Shown here piece after piece: positions 11,056-20,000 of a stretch of 30,420 nt of DNA. The first letter of the stretch is position 1. Each line of letters begins with the position of its first letter. The notes below the pieces were generated by a model. It did no database searches. It had not been told where the DNA came from and was given only the letters and a program-made list of their open reading frames with translations. This DNA is from Funneliformis mosseae (lineage: Eukaryota > Glomeromycota > Glomeromycetes > Glomerales > Glomeraceae): NCBI GenBank assembly GCA_910592005.1, contig CAJVPP010000534.1, forward strand, positions 1 to 30,420, read 5' to 3'. A program made the position numbers and the translations under genes.

Positions 11056-11208
11056 TTAATTTTTGATCAACTAATTATTGATTACTATATTGATCGATTA
11101 AAAGAGTAATCAAGCATTAATTGATCAAAACTTTCGATTAAATATAATAATCAATCTTTGATTGATCATAACCTACTGAAATTAATCAATCAATTGATCA
11201 ATGATTTT
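11056..11208. repeat. GATC-rich palindrome cluster, right
   Basis: Five GATC sites and several AATCAATC steps lie in 150 bp. It contains ATTAATTGATCAAA (11116-11129) and ATAACCTA (11168-11175). Both are reverse complements of sequences in the left cluster at 5205-5218 and 5280-5287. The inverted pairing suggests element ends, but the order within the two clusters is not a simple mirror image. Confidence 0.5.
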
Positions 11209-11339
11209 GAAGCTAATCAAATTCTCTATTTTTATTGTGCAAATCACACGATTCAAAAGATCAGCAAATCATTAGTTACTGCAGTAAATAATTCATGTAT
11301 TTAACCTGTTCTATATATAGAAGAAATGTTTTAGAAAGG

Positions 11340-11850
11340 TTATCAGAGATAATAAGTCAGATGAATTTACTAAAAAATCCTTTAGTAAGAAAATGAAAAA
11401 AGATAGTGGAAAGAAAGTTTTGAATACGTAGAAAAACTTATTGAAAAGTTGCTTTCTGATGGTGATAGGAGCTTAGTGAAGGAACTACAACTCTTTAAGA
11501 AGCTGAATCTAAAAATGAAGATGCATTCAAAGTCTTATTTACAGCTATTTTGATTTTAAGAAGGCTGTATTTAAACAGTACAGGAAATTAAAATTTGATC
11601 ATAATAAGAATAAATCTCAAGCATTAGTTAAAAGTGAGGTTAAAGAAGTAATTCCTAAAGCAAAATGTTCTGATGAAGTTTTGTGAAAAAAGATGGAAAG
11701 ATTCAAAAAGGTTTATAAGTTTTTTAATAGTATAGGTAAAGAAAAAATAGCACAAATAAAATCCACTCCTCTAGGTTTCATCTTAAATCTAACTAAGGAT
11801 AAAAAGGATTATATAATAGCCAAAATCTTAAAATGAAAGGATTATTAATA
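11340..11850 (+). pseudogene. Remnant of unknown repeated coding family, copy A
   Basis: Across frame changes the plus strand reads a Lys-rich helical protein. Blocks include FKKAVFKQYRKLKF, then KKMERFKKVYKFFNSIG and KEKIAQIKSTP, then LNLTKDKKDYIIAKIL. A clearly homologous copy lies inverted at 14130-14720, matching at nucleotide level over several hundred bases. No catalytic motif is seen. Sequences with an LRKKTxRAxKIYxLFxxIG-like pattern recur in Rhizophagus genomes as far as I recall. Function is unknown. A TGA and frameshifts break this copy, though it is less decayed than copy B. Confidence 0.55.
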
Positions 11851-12479
11851 TACTGCATCATTTCTTCTGCGTAATTAAGTTGAGTTTGGATACTGTGTTC
11901 AGACTCTACCACTAAAAAAAACAGAATTTTGTTTACATGTATTCTCAAATATATAATAAAGCATTTGCATATCTTGCCTATATCAGGTTTTATTTTTTAA
12001 ATGTATCAACTGATTGCCAAACATCATAGAAAATAATTTGCCATTCAATGAGTTACAAAGTGCCTTAATGGCTAACTATTTCAGGAGATAAATTTAATTG
12101 GATGTTGATCTCGCTTCTGTGCATTTTTAATAAGCTCAGATACTGAAAAACAATACATTTTTGCATATGCATTTTATTTATAATCATTTTTTCAAATTCC
12201 CGTTATACTGGCTAAAGAAAAATTTGAAATCTGATTAGTTGATTATCTTGTGATTTATAAAAATTCGCCAGCTTCTAGAACTCTCCTAGAATTATTAAGG
12301 ATTTAAGGAGATCACATGTAATACAAATTTTATAGTTTAGCTAAAATTAAAAATTATAATATCTGTTTTCTATCCAAACAATCAAATAAAAATAAATTTG
12401 GATTTATTGAAGTATAATATTGCTTAAATCAGCTAAAATCACTAAAAATACTATAAAATCAATAAAATTGTTGAATATG
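11851..12479. other. Intergenic, no gene seen
   Basis: AT-rich with many stops. No protein family, RNA gene or repeat is recognised. It may be decayed sequence linking copy A to the remnant downstream. Confidence 0.4.
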
Positions 12480-13040
12480 TTAAGAAATATTGTGAATAGA
12501 CCTAGGTATAATAAATTCATTGATATTATTTAGACAAGATTTATAATAAATCTGTATCTAAACCCATCAATCTTCGTCTTAGATATAATATTGAATATAT
12601 TAGAAACTGTTATAGTTTTCCTTATCCTGATCAATTCGAAAAGATGATTGAGATTGAAAAAAAATATTATAATTTATCTATTATTAGTTCATATGAAATT
12701 TCACAGGCAATGGGCTATTCATATAAAAGACACTTTGCATATATTGATTACTAAAGGTCATAAAAGCTATTATCATGTATTCTGTCTTTTTGGATTATTT
12801 AGACAAGGAATAACTAAGATATACTATGATAATTATGAAAGGAGAGAAGTTGCCATTAGTTATTACAGACTTAATATTCATAGTTGTAAAATGGCTATTT
12901 GTTTTGATTATTGAAAATTAATAGAAATCACTGAAAAAATCAAAAAAGACATATTTCAGTAGATGGCAGAGATATAGGTATGAGATTAAGCCTAAAGACT
13001 TGATGAAACATCATTAAGATAATTCATATTTTAAGACTAA
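12480..13040 (+). pseudogene. Remnant of an unknown multi-frame gene
   Basis: Protein-like sequence is spread over two plus-strand frames. The first reads NLRLRYNIEYIRN, then YPDQFEKMIEIEKKYYNLS and SSYEISQAMGYSYKRHFAYI, stopping near 12750. It is continued by the frame open to 12914, which reads SYYHVFCLFGLFRQGITKIYY, then RREVAISYYRLNIHSCKMAIC. Coding-like composition picks up exactly where the other frame ends, so one frameshift joins them. Further weak sequence continues to about 13040. I recall similar C-terminal sequence in glomeromycotan repeat families but cannot name a domain. No function is assigned. Confidence 0.45.
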
Positions 13041-14129
13041 TAAACATATAAAAACAGTCTTAAAGAGACCAGTCCATCTTCTCGCAAGTTCGAAATCAGA
13101 AATATTACATGAAAAATCTTCTAATTAGAGAGGGTATTATATTTTAAAAAAAATACACTTGATTCCCTTTCGCAGTTTGATAGAATAAGTAGGAGTGAAA
13201 TATTTATTTTATCTATATACGTAAAATAAAAATTTACATAAAGTGTGTATTTATAGAGAATGCACTTATAGAGGTTTCACTGTATATATATTTTTTCATT
13301 AAGTTAATATAATCATTCTCAAAAAATACTTTAAATTTAAAATAAAACTTAAATATGAGAATATTATATTTCTGGTATTTTAATAAATTATAGTGATTTA
13401 AATGATTATAGTAATTTTAATAAATTATGATAATTCTTTATCAACTTATATTAATAAATATTATAATTTAAATTTATATAGAATTATTAATTTGTTATAA
13501 TTAGGATTAGAAAATTTATATATACTAGATAAAATTAATATTGTATTTATACTAATTTATATTAATTATTATATTATACTAACTGTATTAATTATACTAA
13601 TTATATTGATTGTTGTACTAATCCTAACTCTGACTATAATATATATCATATGTATCATAAGAATTAATAAAACTTCTTGATAATTTTATAATATTAGTGA
13701 AGTTACCATAAATTATAAAATAAGATTTTGAATTTTTTTTTTAGTCTTTGATTTATAAAATTCAGAAAAATGATTATGAATAAAATGCATATAAAAAAAA
13801 TATTATTTTTTTTGATAGTAGAGTTTAAATATGCTATCAAAATTATAAATAAGAAATAGCATAATACTTTTAAAATAGTTAAACTATTTTGACAAATTAT
13901 TTTTATAATATTTAACAAAAATTATTTTATATTATATTATATTTAGCATTAATCATTAATTTATAGAGAATATAAAAATAAAAATAAAACTGATATAAAT
14001 AAATTATACAAATGCTTTATTAATATAAGTTTAAAAATAAAATTTTATTTTTTTTTAGTAATAGAATTTAAACACATTATCTGAGCTTATTAAAATTATA
14101 TAAAAGAAATAATATTCATTTATATTAAA
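13041..14129. other. AT-rich non-coding stretch with weak internal duplication
   Basis: No gene. Sequence around 13790-13880 and 14040-14150 shares a T-run, then a TAGAGTTTAAA/TAGAATTTAAA-like block, TATC and an AAATTATA-AAGAAATA block. This points to a diverged direct repeat about 250 bp apart. The 71-codon minus-strand frame at 13703-13918 is Ile/Phe/Asn-rich AT noise. Confidence 0.35.
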
Positions 14130-14720
14130 CCTTTATTTTAAAGTTTAACAATTATATAATTTTTTTTATTTTTAGTTAGATTTAAGATGAATAGATTTAA
14201 TCTGTATTATTTTTTCTTTATTATATTATTAAAAAGCTTATAAATTTTTTTTGCAAAGTTTCATTAGAATATTTTACTTCAAAAATTAATTTATAATCTT
14301 ACTTTAACTAATATTAAGATCCTATCTATCATAGTAGATTTTAATTTCTTATATTAATTAAATATAGCTTCTTCAAAAACAAAATAGCTGATAATAAGAT
14401 TTCAAAATACATCTTCATTTTTAGATTCAGTATTATTAACTTTTATTAAAGAGTTATAAATTTTATTAATTATATATTTACTTGTTTTTTGTTTTTTTCA
14501 AGCTTTCTCTAATAGTAAGAATAGGTATCTTTATTATCACATCAGTTAATAATTCTTTAATAAGTTTTTTAGTATATTTAATATTTTTTTTCTATTATTT
14601 TTTTCACTTTCTTATTAGAAGACTAATATCTTTACGAGATATTTGTTAGAGATTTATTCAAAAAGCTTTGTATAATTTTCTATATATGCTAATATTTTTT
14701 CTTATCTTAAGAGGTTATTT
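14130..14720 (-). pseudogene. Remnant of unknown repeated coding family, copy B (inverted to copy A)
   Basis: The reverse complement aligns with 11340-11850: shared runs include GAATCTAAAAATGAAGATG, CAGCTATTTTG and TTTCATCTTAAATCTAACTA-like tracts, with many substitutions. Protein-like blocks such as AKKIYKLFNN and LNLTKNKKNYIIVK match copy A. This copy has far more stops and has lost the central basic region. It is a dead copy of the same unknown family. Confidence 0.55.
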
Positions 14721-15585
14721 CAACATGTATAGATATTATTTAACTATACAATATATTATGTAGTCTCAAAAAAAAAAAAGTAAATTAGAAAATTTTAAAT
14801 TAAAATACAAAAAAAATAGCAATAAATATAATATAATATTACACATTAAAATTAAATATTATTTTATGATGTGACTATATTCTTATCTATAAAAATAACT
14901 CATTTCTAATCAAAATTCTTATGTTATTTATTTATTACAGCCTTTTTTTAATGGTCTTTTATAAATAAAAATCTAAAATTTTTATTATTAAACTTTTCTT
15001 AAGATTTATAAAAATATTACTTTACTATTTCTACACTAAGTTTAACATCTCTTTCTTTTATTTTTTTTATATTTGAATAGCTATTATATTATATTCTTTC
15101 TTTATCATCTTTAATTTATCACCTTATTTTATAATTATTATACAAAATTAATCTAATTTTACTATAATACTTGAATCTTGATTTTCATAATACTTTTTAA
15201 CCTGATAAATAACTGTAAACTTATTATAGCATATCTGTTTAGTAATTAATCTAAAACTAAAATTTAATTCAGCTGAATACTTACATAAAAAGACAATTTT
15301 ATATTATTTTTTTTTAAAAAAAAACTCTATTTTTTAAGCAAAAGTTTAATGATCATCTAAATTTTTTAAAATATTAATATTTATAAATTTACTGATAATT
15401 ATATATTGTATTATATTATATTTTTTGAAAAATTTGAGAGGTAGTTATATAATAATTTGAGGTAATCTTAAATGATTAGTTACTTATAATTGCTACTGTA
15501 TTAGGTTTAAATTTGAGAATTAATCTAATAAATTCAAATTAAATTAGAATTTAGATCTATTAGATTTAGATCTAATTCAAATATA
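14721..15585. other. AT-rich non-coding stretch
   Basis: No gene or recognisable repeat except TTAGATCTA-type palindromic steps just before the Tc1-like element (15550-15575), which marks the pre-insertion sequence. Confidence 0.4.
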
Positions 15586-15613
15586 CACTACCCTATCAAA
15601 AGTATCCAGTCAA
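15586..15613 (+). repeat. Tc1-like terminal inverted repeat, left
   Basis: 28 bp from CACTAC to GTCAA, preceded by target-site TA; pairs with 16895-16922. Confidence 0.88.
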
Positions 15614-15811
15614 GCTCTTTTTGATTATTTCAAGATCAAATATATTAATTAATATAAATTTTTTTTTAAATAAATGCTCCAGTTCTGACAAATAAAATTT
15701 ATGTATTTGTTTTTTGTTATAATATATATACTAAATTTAACAATAAAAATAAAAATAATGATTAATTTTGCGTAGTGATACTCTTTAACTTTTTTACTAC
15801 GCCTTTGAAGC

Positions 15812-16853
15812 ATGAGAAAAAATTGCAAATTAAATGAATTTGAGCATGAAAAAGTCATTGGACTTTGAATAGAAGAAAGGACTTATGAAGCCATTAGTCG
15901 TGTCTTAAAAATTCCAAAAAATACTATTACAGACACAATTTCCCAATACAAAAATCTTAATAATGGATTAACAGCTAAAAGAACTGAAAGACCATATTCC
16001 ATATTCTATGAATAATGGTGATTGTTATAACTTTTCAAAAATTGTAAAAAAAAACAATCAACTTTCTCTTGAAGAAATTCAACAAAAATTTAATAGTTTA
16101 TAAGATAAAAAAATTTCAGCTGTAACTATTCGTAAAAACCTTCATCAAATAGGGATTAATTTATAGGTTTCTGTACTAAAACCACTTCTTACTGAAGTCT
16201 AACGTGAAAAATAATTATTTTGGTATATGGAACGACAAGATTGGTTAGTTAGATAGTGAAAAACTATCATCTGGAGTGATGAGTTCAGATTTACCCTTTT
16301 TCAAAATAATAGTTCTGTTCGTATTTAGCGAAAAGATGGAATCTGATATAATATTGAGAATTTAACACCAACGGTTAAACATAATGGTGGAGGTGTTATG
16401 GTATGAAGATGTTTTTCAGGAAAAGGATTGGGACCATTGGTAAAAATAGATAATAAAATGAATAGATTTGGTTACATTGATATTTTAAAAAAAAATTTAT
16501 TATCATTCATCCATTCTAAATATCGTAAATAGCCTTATACATTTTAGGATAATAATGCTTCTATTCATACGGCAAGGAATGTCAAAAATTAGATTATAAA
16601 GAAAAAGATTAAGATTTTTTCAGATTGGCCTTCTCAATTTCCAGACCTTAATCCTATTGAACATTTGTGGCATGAACTAGAACAAAAACTTCAAAAATGA
16701 TCAGAATATCCAAAAAATTTATATGAACTCAAAAAAGTATTGTAAGAAGAATGGAAAAAAATTTCATCTGAAACTTATATTAATTTAATTGAAAGTATGC
16801 CACGTCAAATAGAAGCATGTATTGAAAGTCAAAAATGGCTAACTAAATATTAA
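15812..16853 (+). pseudogene. Tc1/mariner transposase, inactivated
   Basis: From ATG 15812 (MRKNCKLNEFEHEKVIG) an N-terminal helix-turn-helix DNA-binding region is visible. It is followed by ISAVTIRKNLHQIGI and the DDE catalytic core. The core blocks are IIWSDEFRF (near 16270, first Asp), GGGVMVWRCFSGKGLGPLV (16390-16440), DNNASIHTA (near 16548-16575, second acidic residue) and [15 protein letters not shown] (16640-16682, third). It ends at TAA 16851-16853. A full-length family member would be about 340 residues, which matches. More than ten in-frame stops and at least one frame change (near 16010) make it dead. Many stops sit where relatives carry Gln, Arg or Trp. Confidence 0.88.
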
Positions 16854-16894
16854 AAATTTATAATATTATAATAAAAATATAATTTTTAAATTGA

Positions 16895-16922
16895 TTGACC
16901 AAATACTTTTGATAGAGTAGTG
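16895..16922 (-). repeat. Tc1-like terminal inverted repeat, right
   Basis: Inverted partner of 15586-15613, followed by target-site TA at 16923-16924. Confidence 0.88.
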
Positions 16923-16924
16923 TA

Positions 16925-17851
16925 TATATAAGATAAAAATTAGATCAAATCTGATTTTATCCAAATTTGGTTTAATCTGAATTTGTAGAATACTAATTAT
17001 GTATAAATAAAAAAGTATAAAAAGCATTTTTAATAAAAATAAAATAATATTATTAAAATTAAAGTTTATTAATTATACTTAAGATTTCTTATCTAAACTT
17101 ACTTTAGATTTAATTAAATATTTTAACTTTAGTTTTATTAATATTTATTAAGATTTGATATAATTTTATATTTTTATAAGTTTTGATAAAATTTTATCTT
17201 TTCTTATATTTCACAAATTTTTTAATATAATTATACTAAATTTTATTTTTTATCATTTAGACAATTTGCAAAATCTTTAAGTTTTATCTGATAATCTTAA
17301 TTATATAATTAAAAGTTTTTATTAAATTTATTTTAATAAAATAGAAAATTAATATTTATATTTAAATGCAAGTTAATAAATCTATTAATTATTTATTATA
17401 AAAAAAAATTATTTAAAATCTAAAATAAAATTTATATATGTAATTTTTTTTATTAATTATTTAATAAAAAAAATTTGATAATAAAATATATATAATTGAT
17501 TGATATAATAATTATTATATTTAATTTTTCATAAATTATCATTATTACTATCATAATTTATAAGTAAAGATTAATAACTATCTAACTATAATATATTAAT
17601 ATAATCATATAATTTTGAATACTATATTATTAGAATATCACGTGATATTAAATCAACTCACATGATATACACGAAAAATGATAATCCCAAAAAGTTCCTA
17701 CGCCGTGGTAATTATTTTTATTTTGATAACAAAGCAAGTAAATTTTTTCTTTTTTGTGTGTATTGTTACAGTTTATTTTTATGCTGAAATTTTGAATATT
17801 TTTATTTTTTTTATGAACCTTCTTTGTTCCTTTTGCGACTTAGCTTGAAAG
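16925..17851. other. AT-rich upstream region of the phosphatase gene
   Basis: No gene. Mostly A/T low-complexity sequence up to 17630. The last 200 bp hold the paired E-box-like sites and a slightly more GC-containing stretch around 17695-17715, the likely promoter of the next gene. Confidence 0.5.
17635..17668. promoter_or_regulatory. Paired E-box-like sites CACGTG / CACATG upstream of the phosphatase
   Basis: ATATCACGTGATAT (17635-17648, perfect palindrome) and TCACATGATAT (17658-17668) lie about 200 bp before the start codon. The same pair occurs at 5631-5684 and 28664-28699. Confidence 0.45.
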
Positions 17852-18796
17852 ATGTATGAAGAACGCGTCATAATGCCATTGTTTTTATCGAATAGTGCAA
17901 ATTTGAACACTAATGCATTAGCGAATAAATTTCATCATCTTGATCGAATAGAAAAAGAACGATGTCGTCAAGCAACCAAGAATTCCAATGATCCATTCAG
18001 TATGTCAATTGCAATCAATAGAGCATCAATTAACTATAATAGGTATAGTGACATTATACCGTTTAATTACAATAGGATAAAGTTATTGCAACAAAGACCA
18101 AATAAGACGGACTATATTAACGCAAGTTATATTGAAGCGCCAAATAATGTTAGAAGGTATATCGCAACTCAAGGACCATTGAAAGAGACCATTGAAGATT
18201 TTTGGTTAATGATTTGGGAACAGGAAACTCATATAATCGTAATGTTAACAAATCAAATTGAGAGAGGAGAAATTAAATGTGAAACCTATTGGCCTAAAGA
18301 AATTGGAAATTATACGATGTTTAAAGACATTGGATTAAAAGTTACATTGAAATCCGAGATATTGGATTCAAAAGCAACTTGTTATGAAAGGACTTTTAAA
18401 CTTGAAAAATTACGAGGAAGAGACATAATCACAGAATCAAGACAGATCACTCAATTACAAACCATTGCATGGCCGGATCACGGAGTTCCTGATTCACCTG
18501 ATCCTATTAATAATTTAATTATTAAGATGAACGAGCGTATGCAACATTGTAATCGAAATTCTGGGCCCATCGTGGTACATTGCAGCGCAGGATGTGGTAG
18601 AACTGGTACTTTTTGCACGGTAGATTCTACTTTGGCTCTATTGCCTGGTTTACAACAGAATGATTCTACCGATTTGATTTTTAACGTTGTTCAACACTTT
18701 AGACAACAACGTATTTCGATGGTACAAAATTTGGCTCAATATCAATTTTGTTATTTGACTGTCCTTAGTAAACTTGTATCGGATTGTGAATATTAA
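17852..18796 (+). CDS. Classical protein tyrosine phosphatase
   Basis: A single-exon, 314-residue protein that is essentially one PTP catalytic domain. It would remove phosphate from phosphotyrosine in the cytosol or nucleus, for example on MAP kinases. Motifs in order: phosphotyrosine loop NRYSDIIPF (63-71), DYINASYI (87-94), YIATQGPL (103-110), DFWLMIW (116-122), WPD loop WPDHGVP (207-213, general acid Asp209), P-loop VHCSAGCGRTGTF (242-254; nucleophile Cys244, Arg250) and Q-loop Gln292/Gln296. All catalytic residues are present, so it should be active. The Cys after the P-loop Gly is like PEST-type and some fungal PTPs. There is no transmembrane segment, SH2 domain or long regulatory tail. 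Start: the first ATG; an ATG at codon 8 is an alternative. The next gene begins 250 bp downstream on the same strand. Confidence 0.95.
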   Translation: MYEERVIMPLFLSNSANLNTNALANKFHHLDRIEKERCRQATKNSNDPFSMSIAINRASINYNRYSDIIPFNYNRIKLLQQRPNKTDYINASYIEAPNNVRRYIATQGPLKETIEDFWLMIWEQETHIIVMLTNQIERGEIKCETYWPKEIGNYTMFKDIGLKVTLKSEILDSKATCYERTFKLEKLRGRDIITESRQITQLQTIAWPDHGVPDSPDPINNLIIKMNERMQHCNRNSGPIVVHCSAGCGRTGTFCTVDSTLALLPGLQQNDSTDLIFNVVQHFRQQRISMVQNLAQYQFCYLTVLSKLVSDCEY

Positions 18797-19045
18797 AAAA
18801 ATAATTGATCCTTGATAACTTGTTAATAAAGGCTGACTTTAAAAATCGTCCCCGATTAATTTTTTTCTTTTTACTCTTTTTCAACGATCATGTGCAAGAT
18901 TTAATTTATTTTTCGCAACAAAAACTTTATTTTTTCATCATCATGATAAATGGATTTAAATTCGCTTTTTTCTTCTTTCTTATGATTTCTTTACTTTTTT
19001 TTTTGGACCCACCTTCTTATTCAGATTCGAAAAAGAAATTGAATT

Positions 19046-19661
19046 ATGTCTAAAAGGAAAAATTCAACGCATAAAAGTTTTAGCGAAGACGAAATTATTG
19101 ATCTAACCAATGAAATTAAAAAAGAAAAAGAAACAGTAATTGTTATTTCTCAAATAAATTACATAATCAGTGCTTACCTCTCTCAATTTCCTTTTTTTAA
19201 TTCCTTTTTATTTTTTTTTTTATTTATTTATATTTATTTATTTATGTATGTATGTATTAAAGGAAGACCTATTTTCACCAAAATACATCACTCAACATCC
19301 AATTTCATATACAAATCAATATAAAGATGAACGTCCTCAATCATCAGATCCTCTCCAATCTGATCCTCCCTCATCCTTTTCTCCTGTCTACTGTGCACAT
19401 GATAATCCACCTCCTGTATCACCAAATCAACCTGGCTTGCGTTGTAAAAAACGTGCATGGACCAAAGAGGAAGACCACGCTTTACTTGATTCAATCATTG
19501 TTGAATTATCAGGCCGTTGGTCCTCAATTTGTTCTCGAAATGAATTACTGATTCAACGCGGGCCTAGCATGGCGTCACAAAGATTTAAAAGCTCGATTAA
19601 ACATAAGCTGTTGAGTGGAGAAAATTCCAAAAGGCCACGATTAAAGGATGACGAAGAATAA
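19046..19661 (+). CDS. Small Myb/SANT-like DNA-binding protein with N-terminal SIM-like motif
   Basis: Modelled as two exons, 19046-19135 and 19263-19661, giving 162 residues. The intron (19136-19262, GTAATT...TAAAG) joins the two open frames in phase and removes a T-rich tract. Residues 14-21, EDEIIDLT, match a SUMO-interaction motif: a hydrophobic core with acidic flank, DLT type. Residues 50-85 are Pro/Ser-rich linker. Residues 93-148 carry a Myb/SANT-like repeat, starting RAWTKEED, with Trp96 and Trp116 spaced as in Myb helices 1-2 and a basic third-helix region (QRFKSSIKHK). The tail KRPRLKDDEE is a likely nuclear localisation signal. It probably acts in the nucleus as a chromatin or transcription factor; target unknown. 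An alternative donor near 19168 would change only the linker. Confidence 0.72.
19200..19260 (+). repeat. T-rich and TATT/TATG microsatellite inside the Myb-gene intron
   Basis: A T run followed by TATT-type repeats and three TATG units lies directly before the acceptor at 19261-19262. It acts as polypyrimidine/low-complexity intron sequence. Confidence 0.6.
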
Positions 19662-20000
19662 CCTAATTTTAAATTCGATTGTTGTACTAGAATTGCATTC
19701 TAGCTTTTTTTATTTTTGGATTAGTAACAACTTTAGCCTTATCTATTACACGTGCCTATCATTAAATCAGAATTACCATGTTTTATTGGCTTATACTTAA
19801 TTAGTTGGTAAATCTTTTGTAACCCAAAATTATCTTATCAGATTATTGATAAAAAAATTATTCTTTTTTTCGCGCTCGCGACCGATTAAAAAATAAAATT
19901 TTTAGTTTCACTTCATGTAAAAAAAATTTTCTTTATTAATATCAGGTTCTGTTGAGAATACTTTTTTTTAATATACTTTTTATATTTTGAATAATAAATA
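19662..20000 (+). promoter_or_regulatory. Intergenic with a CpG-dense box upstream of the carrier gene
   Basis: No gene. CGCGCTCGCGACCG (19871-19884) is the densest CpG run in the neighbourhood and lies about 120 bp before the carrier start. It is followed by an A/T-rich tract. It is a candidate core-promoter or factor-binding site; the assignment is inference. Confidence 0.35.

Larger units (their letters stand above)
15586..16922 (+). mobile_element. Complete but inactive Tc1/mariner element, 1337 bp
   Basis: Terminal inverted repeats of about 28 bp bound the element. The left end starts CACTACCCTATCAAAAGTAT, and the reverse complement of the right end is CACTACTCTATCAAAAGTAT; four mismatches in 28. 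The TA dinucleotides at 15584-15585 and 16923-16924 fit the TA target duplication of this superfamily. The length is normal for Tc1. It contains one decayed transposase gene. Confidence 0.9.

Noticed and set aside
13703..15858. Short Ile/Phe/Asn-rich minus-strand frames (13703-13918, 15649-15858)
   Set aside because: Low-complexity AT sequence; the second lies antisense at the Tc1-like 5' end.
18805..19053. 82-codon Phe/Leu-rich frame between the PTP and Myb genes
   Set aside because: Built from T-rich 3' UTR and intergenic sequence and overlapping the Myb start; hydrophobic runs come from poly-T, with no signal-peptide logic or conservation evidence.
19288..19494. 68-codon minus-strand frame across the Myb exon 2
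   Set aside because: Antisense shadow of a frame with a clear Myb-like domain.
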